DNA from: Oceanospirillum sediminis
GTDB taxonomy: Bacteria; Pseudomonadota; Gammaproteobacteria; Pseudomonadales; Halomonadaceae
Reading direction: 5' to 3'
Assembly: GCF_014164585.1 (NCBI RefSeq)
Contig: NZ_JACJFM010000012.1
Location: 61,699-125,698 of the forward strand
DNA length: 64,000 bases
How positions within the stretch are numbered: position 1 is the first letter of the stretch; every line of letters starts with the position of its first letter. The notes beneath the pieces are model-generated. The model searched no databases and was not told where the DNA came from. It was given only the letters and a program-made list of their open reading frames with translations. Of this stretch, positions 8,570 to 16,562 are shown piece after piece. The position numbers and the translations under genes were made by a program.

Positions 8570-10357
8570 ATGCCTGACTCTCCAATAAAAAATAGCAGTG
8601 GCGTTATCAGTTACTCCATCAAGGCGGCGGGGTCCGCAATTAAGGACTCAATACGTGTGGTATCTATTGATGTGTATAAAGCGGTCAATGCCATCGCCAC
8701 AGCCATGATCGTCATTCAGGATGGCGATATGCCGGAAAAAGATTTTCCGATCAGTAACGAAGATACCTTTAAGCCGGGAAATGAGATTGAGATTGCTGTG
8801 GGTTATGGCGGCGATAACGAAACAATATTCAAAGGTGTCATCATTCGTCATGGTATTTCGATTGCCGGTCATAACGATTCCCGCCTGATTATTGAGTGCA
8901 AGGATAAAGCGGTTGGTATGACCCTGGCTCGCCGCAGCAATAATTATGTCAAAAAGAAAGATAGTGACATTATCTCTGCATTGATTGGGAACTGCTCTGG
9001 CACATCTTCTGACGTTAAAGCGACGAGCACACAGTTTCAGGAGCTGGTGCAGTTTAACAGTACCGACTGGGACTTTATGCTGACCCGTGCAGAAGCGAAT
9101 GGCTATGTGGTATGTACTCAGGATAATAAGATCACTGTTAAGCCGCCTCAGACAGATAAATCAGCTGTATTGAAAGTGACTTATGGTGAAGACCTGATGG
9201 AGTTCCATGCTGATATCGATGCCCGTCATCAGCTTAAATCCGTGACTGGCATCAGCTGGGATATCAAAAATCAGAAAGTGATCACTGAAAAAGCAGCGAT
9301 ACAGACACTGAACAGCCAGGGTGATCTGGATGCCAGTGAATTGTCCAAAGTACTGGGATTCAGTGAATATCGAATGCAAACCTCTGTACTGGAAAAAGGG
9401 GCTTTAAAGGACTGGGCCAGTGGCCAGCAGGTCAAATCCGCGTTATCCCGAATTCGTGGTGCGATGACTTTCCAGGGTAGTGCTAAAGCCGATATTGATT
9501 GTCTGATAGAGGTCAATGGCGTCGGCAACCGTTTTAACGGTGACGTTTATGTCAGCGCTATTCATCACAGTGTGACGGGCGGGCAATGGTTAACAGAAGC
9601 CGAGTTTGGTATGTCACCCTGCTGGTCTGCAGAGAACCGGGATCTGGCGGCACCTTCAGCGTCAGGTTTGCTGCCCGGCGTTGAAGGTTTGCAAATTGGC
9701 GTTGTGAAAAAGCTGGATGGCGATCCTGAGGAGCAGAATCGGATTCAGGTATCGGTTCCTGTTTTACAGGCAGAGACAGAAGGTGTCTGGGCCCGCCTTG
9801 CCACTTACTATGCATCATCCGAATTTGGCAATTTCTTTATACCTGAACCCGGTGATGAAGTTGTTCTGGGTTACTTTAATAACAATCCTTCTGAGCCTGT
9901 TATTCTGGGCAGCCTGTACAGTAGTAAGAATAAGCCTCCCTACACTATCGAATCTGAAAACGATACCAAAGCGATCGTGACGCGCAGCAAACTGAAAATC
10001 GAGTTTAATGAGAAAGATAAGATCACCACGATTATCACTCCGGGTGAAAACAAGATCGTTATCAGTGATAAAGACCAATCTATTCTGTTGCAGGATCAGA
10101 ACGATAATAAAGTCGAACTGGCCTCCGGTGGCATCACTCTGGATACACCAAAAGATATTAAAGCCAGTGCTAAAGGCGATATCTCTCTGGAAGCGACAGG
10201 CAAGATTTCTCTGAGTTCAAAGGGCGATATGTCCCTCGATGGCATGAATGTCAAAGTCACCGCGAAGGCTGCGCTGACAGCAAAAGGCTCCAGCACCGCT
10301 GAATTTTCCGCATCGGGTCAGACGACCGTTAAAGGTGCAATGGTTGCCATTAACTGA
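8570..10357 (+). CDS. eCIS spike/hub protein, VgrG-like (Afp8/Pvc8)
   Basis: 595 aa. The N-terminal about 350 residues are gp27-like hub domains (TDWDFMLTRAEANGYVV, VSAIHHSVTGGQWLTEAEFGM). An OB-fold follows at about 375-460 (QIGVVKKLDGDPEEQNRIQV … FFIPEPGDEVVLGYF). A C-terminal beta-helix of short repeats (DIKASAKGDISLEA, GKISLSSKGDMSLDG) makes the needle. It forms a trimer at the baseplate centre and is capped by the PAAR protein encoded just downstream. No extra effector domain is fused to the C-terminus, so cargo must be carried another way. Confidence 0.93.
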   Translation: MPDSPIKNSSGVISYSIKAAGSAIKDSIRVVSIDVYKAVNAIATAMIVIQDGDMPEKDFPISNEDTFKPGNEIEIAVGYGGDNETIFKGVIIRHGISIAGHNDSRLIIECKDKAVGMTLARRSNNYVKKKDSDIISALIGNCSGTSSDVKATSTQFQELVQFNSTDWDFMLTRAEANGYVVCTQDNKITVKPPQTDKSAVLKVTYGEDLMEFHADIDARHQLKSVTGISWDIKNQKVITEKAAIQTLNSQGDLDASELSKVLGFSEYRMQTSVLEKGALKDWASGQQVKSALSRIRGAMTFQGSAKADIDCLIEVNGVGNRFNGDVYVSAIHHSVTGGQWLTEAEFGMSPCWSAENRDLAAPSASGLLPGVEGLQIGVVKKLDGDPEEQNRIQVSVPVLQAETEGVWARLATYYASSEFGNFFIPEPGDEVVLGYFNNNPSEPVILGSLYSSKNKPPYTIESENDTKAIVTRSKLKIEFNEKDKITTIITPGENKIVISDKDQSILLQDQNDNKVELASGGITLDTPKDIKASAKGDISLEATGKISLSSKGDMSLDGMNVKVTAKAALTAKGSSTAEFSASGQTTVKGAMVAIN

Positions 10358-10374
10358 TAAAGGGAGACCACGCT

Positions 10375-10674
10375 ATGCCCCCGGCTGCAAGATTGACAGA
10401 TATGCATACCTGCCCGATGCAAACTCCGGGCTTACCTCCCATCCCTCATGTAGGAGGTCCGGTTATAGGGCCTGGAGTACCGACGGTGCTGATCGGTAAA
10501 TTACCCGCGGCTGTAGTTGGTGACAACTGCGTATGCGTCGGACCTCCGGATACCATTGTAAAAGGTTCTTCGACCGTCACGATTGGTGGTAAACCTGCAG
10601 CCCGCTTAGGCGATAGCACGGCTCATGGCGGCAGCATTGTACTGGGTGAGTTTACGGTAATGATCGGAGGATAA
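10375..10674 (+). CDS. PAAR-repeat spike tip protein (Afp10/Pvc10-like)
   Basis: 99 aa. It is almost entirely PAAR: PAARLTDMHTCPM at the start, VGGPVIGPGVPTVLIGKLPAA in the middle, and IGGKPAARLGDSTAHGG with the final VMIGG. The family folds into a small cone that binds one zinc and sharpens the spike. AGGGAGA precedes the ATG. There is no toxin extension. It sits between the VgrG-like spike and the gp25 wedge genes. Confidence 0.95.
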   Translation: MPPAARLTDMHTCPMQTPGLPPIPHVGGPVIGPGVPTVLIGKLPAAVVGDNCVCVGPPDTIVKGSSTVTIGGKPAARLGDSTAHGGSIVLGEFTVMIGG

Positions 10675-10677
10675 ATC

Positions 10678-11094
10678 ATGTCTGAAGATAACGCTTTTCT
10701 GGGCACTGGCTGGAGCTTTCCCCCTGAATTTCGTGCTGATACCGGAGATGTTCTGATGGTCAGCGATAAGCAGGATATAGAACAGAGCCTGACGATTCTG
10801 TTATCCACCCGTCCTGGTGAGCGTGTCATGCAACCGGATTATGGTTGTGGTATTCAGACGATGGTGTTTGCAGAGCTCAATCTGGCAACAATCACAGAAA
10901 TCAGAGCCTTAATTGAGCAGGCCATTCTGTATTTTGAACCCCGGATAGAGCTGGAAAAGGTCTCTGTCGATGCCACGGATACTCTGAATGGTCGCCTGTT
11001 AATTCTGCTGGAATACACCATCATTACCACTAACCGGCGCAGTAACATGGTGTATCCGTTTTTTATCATGGAAGGTACGCTTGTTGATTTATAA
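10678..11094 (+). CDS. gp25-like baseplate wedge protein (Afp9/Pvc9-like)
   Basis: 138 aa, starting three bases after the PAAR stop codon. It has the GPW/gp25 pattern: GTGWSFPPEFRADTGDVLMVS, then DIEQSLTILLSTRPGERVMQPDYGCGIQ. In phage tails, T6SS and eCIS this protein forms a wedge complex with the two baseplate-J-like proteins encoded downstream and initiates sheath assembly. Length is normal for the family. Confidence 0.93.
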   Translation: MSEDNAFLGTGWSFPPEFRADTGDVLMVSDKQDIEQSLTILLSTRPGERVMQPDYGCGIQTMVFAELNLATITEIRALIEQAILYFEPRIELEKVSVDATDTLNGRLLILLEYTIITTNRRSNMVYPFFIMEGTLVDL

Positions 11095-11126
11095 AAAAAT
11101 GGGCTGTATCTGTCACGGCCATTTTT
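11095..11126 (+). terminator. Weak attenuator-like hairpin after the gp25 gene
   Basis: AAAAATGG (11095-11102) pairs with CCATTTTT (11119-11126). The hairpin begins right at the gp25 stop codon, and its 3' arm supplies five T residues. It may reduce transcription into the large baseplate genes, giving fewer copies of these than of tube and sheath. This is inference, since the stem is AT-rich. Confidence 0.35.
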
Positions 11127-11141
11127 CTGTGATGGTTGCTT

Positions 11142-14100
11142 ATGCCTGAAGACAGAAAGCAGCCCTCCGCTCAGCGTCGACGACAAACAGATACCGGTCG
11201 TTCAGACAGGCTGTTACCCGCATTAAACAACGGGTACTTTCAGCCTGATGAACTCTCGTTTGAAAACCTGTTACAACTGTCGCGTGATATTGCGGCTCAG
11301 CTGAACTTTTATGATCTGCAAGGTCAGCAGAGCGGCCAGTGGAATACTTTGTTCGATCATAGCGAAGTCGCCGTGATTGCCGCTATCCTGTCGGTACAAT
11401 GTTCCCATGAACAACAGCTGTTTCAGGCAGAACAAGCCCGAGGTCTGTCTTTTGCTCTGGAAAAAGTGCTGTCTCTGTATCAGCAGCTGGATACCTGGTT
11501 GCAGCGGTTATTTAAAGCCGATACCCGCTCAGCAGGAGAGCTCAGATTAAAGCTGACCTCGGTGGTTGAGAAGCAGTTAGCCCAACATATGATCCGTCTG
11601 GCAGAGCTGATTCTCGCGGCACCGTCGGATGAGCTATCGCCAGTGGTTGCCAATCAGTTATTCCGTCATTTTGATACTCTGGACACGCTATGGGGGATCA
11701 GAACCGATCAGGGTAAACTGATTATTCTGCGCCCGGAATTACAGGCATCCGGTGAGCCGATGCTGAATGCCAGCAAGGATAGCAATCAGCCTCCTGATTA
11801 CTGGCAGAATATCAATGAAAGCTTGCAGCTTTGCTTCTCTGCTGCGATGAACGCCATTGAGTTTTTACAGACAGACTGTCAGAGCAGCCTGGATCAATCA
11901 CTGGCAAAAGCCGATCATGCACCGGCTCTGGGACTGTTTCTGGCATTTCTGCGTTTGCTGGGCAATGTCCGGTTAAAACTGAATCGCTTTACAGAGCGAC
12001 ATCTGGATTTTTATTATCGGGATCTGCTGCAATTTTCCACCCTGCCTGCAGTACCTCCTGCCGTTTATCTGAAACTCAGCCGGGATATTCCTGCCGTTCA
12101 GTCCGAAACCTCTGCCTCTTTGCCTGCCGTTGCCGTTGGCAAAGGTTTTCCGTTCACCTGCGGTCAGGATGAACAGCTGAACGATATTGTTTATCACAGT
12201 GAACAGTCTGTGATGGTGACAGATGCCAGGGTGGCACAGGTTTGTTCGCTCTATCTGAAGCGGGACAGGCTGATCTCCCCGGAACGAGAGTTGCACTATG
12301 TCACGGCCATTCAGGGCGATGTCATGCTTCCTGTGACAGATGATATCTCAGCGGATATGCAGGCTGCCGGTAATATGTCATCAGCCAGTCTCTTTGATGA
12401 TGCAGATAGCCTGAATATCAAAAGCGGTGGCGGAATATCCCATAAAGGCATTCGGGTATTTGGTGAAACACCGGAAACTCACGGTAGCCGGGTGCATACA
12501 GCAACAGGAATCGCTTTTTCTGACCCTGTGTTGTTATTGAAAGAAGGCCTTCGTCAGGTCAGTATCCGGATTAGCCTGGGAGAATTCAGACATGGCCGGA
12601 TGCAGCAGCTGATCTATATGATCAGAGAAGCCGTGCCAGAGCAGCAGAAAGCAGGGCTGGCAGATCTGTTTGCAGAATTGCTGCAAGCGGAACCTGATAT
12701 GCAAAGTGCCCTTACAGCCTGTACCGGAATACACCCAAAAGATTCGGGCATCGCTCTGAGCCAGTGTCTGCCTGATGATGGGATTCAACAGTTACTGAAC
12801 GCTGATAAACATTCACTGACAGGATTACTGTATAAATGCTTTTTGCTGGCCATGACAGAGCTGTTGGCACAGGCTAAGAGCAAGGCGGCAGATCAGAGCA
12901 AAACAGCAGAGCTGTTTTTCCGGTTGATGGGACGTTTGTTCAGTCGTCATACCCTGAGTGGAGCAAACTGGCTGACCGAACAGGAAATCAGCCAGATTAA
13001 AGCCCGTAGTCAGCAGCTATTAAATTCGCAAAGTGCAGCGCGTATCTGCCGTTTACTGGATAATAGTCCACTGGCTACGTTTTACGAGCTGTACAGTGAG
13101 TTGTTTAATATCCGGATCAGTACAGAAGAAGGCTGGTTATCGGTGAATGACTACAGGCTCCATCCGCTGGATCACCATGAAGCCGGGCCTTATGGCTTCC
13201 GACTGGATTTTACACTGGGTCAGAGTGCACCTGCTCTGGTTGCCTGTGATCCGACCATTCATGGTGATCTCTGGCAGTTTGACGAACCCGCTGTGCGCCT
13301 GGAAATTCGCCCGCAGGCCGCTTTTTTTCCTTACTCTGTATTTCGCAGCTTTACCCTGAATCAGCTGGATATTGAGACTCGGGTTGATAACGTAACCGAT
13401 CTGCAGATCTATAACAGTGAAGGGCAGGCAGATCCTTCCCAGCCGTTTGCTCCTTTTGGCAGTCAGCCGGGCCAGCAAAGCTGGTGTGTACTGGGAAATT
13501 ACGAAGCGGCCCGCAAACCATTAACCGAACTGCGCCTGCGCATTCACTGGGCCGATTTGCCCGCACTCTCCGATGGTTTTACCGAGTATTATCAGGGCTA
13601 TGAAACGGCTTACAGCAATGACAGCTTCAGAATCATGCTGGAAACCCTGAAAGATGGTGAATGGAAAAATACTGTTGCCACTCAGGGTGTGCCGATGTTC
13701 CGGACACACGCGGATAGTGGACGCCTCAGCGAGTGTAGCGGATATATCGCCGGAGTCAGTGGTAAGTTCAAGCCTGTGCGTCACACTTTGCGTGAAGATC
13801 AGTTTCACTACAATATCCGTAGCCGGGATGGGCTGTTTCGTTTGACTCTGGCTGATCCTGTCAGTGGATTTGGTCATCATGAATACGCGCCTTTACTCAG
13901 TAAGCGGTTACTGGAAAACGCCAGAACAAAAAAGCAACAGCCTTTACCTGCTTTGCCTTATACCCCAACGGTGAGTCGTCTGGCTCTGGGATATACCGCT
14001 CGTTCGCGTATCTCGCTGAATGGTAAACACCCTCGTAGGGATGTTCGAATTCTGCATCTGCATCCGTTTGGTTATGAGCAGATCTGGCCGATAGCCGGTC

Positions 14101-15509
14101 AGCAGAACCGATATCAGCCGGTCTGCTTTTTCCCTCGTTATGCCGGTGATGGCAATCTGTTTATCGGTATCGAAGCTTCAGAACTGCAAGGGCAAATCAA
14201 TCTGTTTTTCCGTATGGATGACAGCACCCGGCTCACCTCACAACCCGATTCAGATCAATTGCAATGGTTCTTCCTGACGGGCAATCGCTGGCAGCGCCTG
14301 AATAGTCAGCAGATCATTAGCGACTCAACTCATGGATTTATGACCTCCGGCATCATCACTCTGGATCTTCCAGCCGGTCTGGATCGTTCACACACCGTGA
14401 TGCCTGATGGCTTATTCTGGCTGAGAGTCAGTTCATTACAAGGACTGGAGCATCCGGGTAACTGCCTGACCGTTGCCACCCATGTCGTTAAAGCCACGAT
14501 GGCTTTGCAGCAAACGGCGGCACTGTCGGCATCAGATGAACTCCAGATAGAACAGATGGCCAGAGAGGGCGACTGGCAGCCCGCCCGAAAAATCAGTGGA
14601 TTAGCCCCCGCTGTCACTATGGATTATGAGGCCGGTAACAGCCGGATTGAGCAGGAACCTGAGTTTCGGGAAAGGGTCAGTGAACGTCTGCGCCATAAAG
14701 GTCGGGCTGTTACGCCGTGGGATTATGAGCGGCTTATTCTGCAGCACTTTCCGGGCATTGACCGGGTGCGTTGTTTTTGCGGAGTACGTTTTGATCAGAC
14801 GGGGAGTTTCCCCGGCCATATCCTGATTATTGTGCGCAAAAAAGTCATGGATTGTGCTCATTCAGCCTGCGGTAGCCATAGGATCAGCACCCGGCTGCTG
14901 GTGCAGATTAAAGCGTTTCTGCAATCGGTCAGCAGCCCTTTTGTCAGTATTGATGTTCGCAATCCGGAATATGAGCGGGTACAGGTACGTTGCACTGTCA
15001 CCTTCCAGCCCGATGAGCATCATGGCCTGGCATTAAGGCGTCTTAACCAGGCCTTATGTGAGTATCTGTGTCCCTGGCAGCACACAGGTATGAATCAGGG
15101 GTTTGGCTGGCAACCGGAAGTCCGGCAGATCGAATCCTTCATCAGTCATCAGAGTTATGTGAGCTATGTGACGGACTTTTCTGTGCTGCAGATCAGCCAA
15201 CAGGATATCAGCAGCAATACCTGGCAACTGAACGACAGTGCGGTACTGACCGAAACTGAGGTTCAGGCAAGGCTCTCGTCCCATCGTAACTCAGAATCCG
15301 AATCAATCCGGGACACTCTGTCAGCACAGGCACTTGTTGCAGAAAATAACCTTTCTGAGCGTAACGTGCTGAGTACCCTGCATCCCTGGCACCTGCTGAT
15401 GCCTGTGGCACGACACTATCTTATTGTGCAGCCAGAGCCTGTTGCGATGACCGCCTGTAAAACCGGAGTTGGAGAGCTGGAGGTGGGTGACAACTTTATT
15501 CTGTCCTGA
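11142..15509 (+). CDS. Giant baseplate J-like protein (Afp11/Pvc11)
   Basis: 1455 aa from ATG 11142; a TTG six bases earlier is also possible. The C-terminal part has the eCIS baseplate-J signature RAVTPWDYERLIL followed by HFPGIDRVRC (from about residue 1185) and the downstream FVSIDVRNPEYERVQVRCTV. The N-terminal about 700 residues are helical and weakly conserved; the middle is beta-rich with ELRLRIHWADLPAL. It should build the baseplate wedges that link hub to sheath. It is larger than classical Afp11, resembling the long versions in MAC-like systems. No frameshift is seen over 4.4 kb. Confidence 0.88.
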   Translation: MPEDRKQPSAQRRRQTDTGRSDRLLPALNNGYFQPDELSFENLLQLSRDIAAQLNFYDLQGQQSGQWNTLFDHSEVAVIAAILSVQCSHEQQLFQAEQARGLSFALEKVLSLYQQLDTWLQRLFKADTRSAGELRLKLTSVVEKQLAQHMIRLAELILAAPSDELSPVVANQLFRHFDTLDTLWGIRTDQGKLIILRPELQASGEPMLNASKDSNQPPDYWQNINESLQLCFSAAMNAIEFLQTDCQSSLDQSLAKADHAPALGLFLAFLRLLGNVRLKLNRFTERHLDFYYRDLLQFSTLPAVPPAVYLKLSRDIPAVQSETSASLPAVAVGKGFPFTCGQDEQLNDIVYHSEQSVMVTDARVAQVCSLYLKRDRLISPERELHYVTAIQGDVMLPVTDDISADMQAAGNMSSASLFDDADSLNIKSGGGISHKGIRVFGETPETHGSRVHTATGIAFSDPVLLLKEGLRQVSIRISLGEFRHGRMQQLIYMIREAVPEQQKAGLADLFAELLQAEPDMQSALTACTGIHPKDSGIALSQCLPDDGIQQLLNADKHSLTGLLYKCFLLAMTELLAQAKSKAADQSKTAELFFRLMGRLFSRHTLSGANWLTEQEISQIKARSQQLLNSQSAARICRLLDNSPLATFYELYSELFNIRISTEEGWLSVNDYRLHPLDHHEAGPYGFRLDFTLGQSAPALVACDPTIHGDLWQFDEPAVRLEIRPQAAFFPYSVFRSFTLNQLDIETRVDNVTDLQIYNSEGQADPSQPFAPFGSQPGQQSWCVLGNYEAARKPLTELRLRIHWADLPALSDGFTEYYQGYETAYSNDSFRIMLETLKDGEWKNTVATQGVPMFRTHADSGRLSECSGYIAGVSGKFKPVRHTLREDQFHYNIRSRDGLFRLTLADPVSGFGHHEYAPLLSKRLLENARTKKQQPLPALPYTPTVSRLALGYTARSRISLNGKHPRRDVRILHLHPFGYEQIWPIAGQQNRYQPVCFFPRYAGDGNLFIGIEASELQGQINLFFRMDDSTRLTSQPDSDQLQWFFLTGNRWQRLNSQQIISDSTHGFMTSGIITLDLPAGLDRSHTVMPDGLFWLRVSSLQGLEHPGNCLTVATHVVKATMALQQTAALSASDELQIEQMAREGDWQPARKISGLAPAVTMDYEAGNSRIEQEPEFRERVSERLRHKGRAVTPWDYERLILQHFPGIDRVRCFCGVRFDQTGSFPGHILIIVRKKVMDCAHSACGSHRISTRLLVQIKAFLQSVSSPFVSIDVRNPEYERVQVRCTVTFQPDEHHGLALRRLNQALCEYLCPWQHTGMNQGFGWQPEVRQIESFISHQSYVSYVTDFSVLQISQQDISSNTWQLNDSAVLTETEVQARLSSHRNSESESIRDTLSAQALVAENNLSERNVLSTLHPWHLLMPVARHYLIVQPEPVAMTACKTGVGELEVGDNFILS

Positions 15510-15521
15510 TCCGCCAGTCAG

Positions 15522-15659
15522 ATGGATAGCACAACAGATTCAGCGCAGAGCAAACCCGATGCGCAAGGGAATACTGCAAGCAAGTGCAGTGATGTATTGA
15601 AAAATAGACATCCGGACGCCTTTATCCGGGAGCAGAAAGCCAGAACACAATGGAGATAA
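15522..15659 (+). CDS. 45-aa small ORF filling the baseplate-fibre gap
   Basis: ATG 15522-15524 to TAA 15657-15659, starting 12 bases after the baseplate stop and ending three bases before the fibre GTG. The product begins MDSTTDSAQSKPDAQG and ends REQKARTQWR. Its first codons resemble the start of the later baseplate gene at 16562 (MDSAT; nine identical bases, then RCAAC). No clear Shine-Dalgarno is visible, and the AGATGGATAGC context may only be chance. The exact fit to the gap argues for translation, or for a decayed copy of a gene start. Confidence 0.35.
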   Translation: MDSTTDSAQSKPDAQGNTASKCSDVLKNRHPDAFIREQKARTQWR

Positions 15660-15662
15660 ACC

Positions 15663-16562
15663 GTGGCTAAACGTAATCGCAGTACGCTTAAAAACTATTT
15701 TCGCCGTGGTGCTATGCCATCTGCAGAGCATTTTGCTGATCTGGTTGATTCTTCTCTGAACACTCTGGAAGAAGGCTTTGATAAAACCCCTGAACAAGGA
15801 TTTAAAATCTCCTCACTGGAAGAAAATGCCAGCCTGATGAGCTTTTACCGGGATAGTGACCCGGATGCCCGTTTGTGGTCTGCCAGCTATCATAATGAAA
15901 TTGACTCTCTGTTATTTAACCGACATCTGCCCGCCACTTTATCCCGTGATGGGGCGCAGGATTCTCCGGCCACTGATCAGCCTCTGCTTAGTAATGCCGA
16001 AAAAGAGCGGGGTCGGACGGTACTGGCTCTGACTCAGCAAGGACGAATTGGTGTTGGCACCGCGCAACCGGAACAAACTCTGGATGTTGCTGGTGTTATG
16101 CGTAGTCATGGCCGGGAAGGTACGCAGCAGGGACAGCAAGCTGGTGTTCCGGCTGATGGTCACTGGCATACCATTTCACCCAGATTAGAGGGGTGTCAGG
16201 CACTGGAAGTGGTCGCAGGTGTCGGTATCAGACGCTCAGGACGTTATGCCCTGATCCGGGCCGTTGCGATGAATACCTGCGCGCCCGATGGCTTCTTTTT
16301 TAATTTTCTGAAGCGCAAAAACCGGATTAAAGCTCAGCACGCCTATTACCGTTCCTCGGCTGATAAGCTGAAACTGCGCTGGGTCCGGGACCTGAACGAC
16401 CCGAACCAGAGTGATACTTATCGCCCGTATTATCTGCAGATACGCAGCAACACCCGTTATGACGCAGGAACCGTCATCCGCTACCACATTACCCGTCTCT
16501 GGCATGATGACTATATGCAACACAGTGCTGCACCATCAGAACGGCAGACAGGAGGTAGCTGA
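15663..16562 (+). CDS. eCIS fibre-like protein
   Basis: 299 aa, GTG start with GGAG seven bases upstream. The N-terminus LKNYFRRGAMPSAEHFADLVDSSLN is the baseplate-attachment segment seen in eCIS fibre-like proteins. Residues about 127-145 (GRIGVGTAQPEQTLDVAG) resemble the IGIGTxxPxxxLDVxG turn found in many phage fibres. The rest is beta-rich, with WHTISPRLEGCQALEVVAGVG and KNRIKAQHAYYRS. It is short for a receptor-binding fibre, so it may be an adaptor for a fibre encoded elsewhere or a compact adhesin. Its stop overlaps the next gene's ATG by one base. Confidence 0.75.
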   Translation: MAKRNRSTLKNYFRRGAMPSAEHFADLVDSSLNTLEEGFDKTPEQGFKISSLEENASLMSFYRDSDPDARLWSASYHNEIDSLLFNRHLPATLSRDGAQDSPATDQPLLSNAEKERGRTVLALTQQGRIGVGTAQPEQTLDVAGVMRSHGREGTQQGQQAGVPADGHWHTISPRLEGCQALEVVAGVGIRRSGRYALIRAVAMNTCAPDGFFFNFLKRKNRIKAQHAYYRSSADKLKLRWVRDLNDPNQSDTYRPYYLQIRSNTRYDAGTVIRYHITRLWHDDYMQHSAAPSERQTGGS

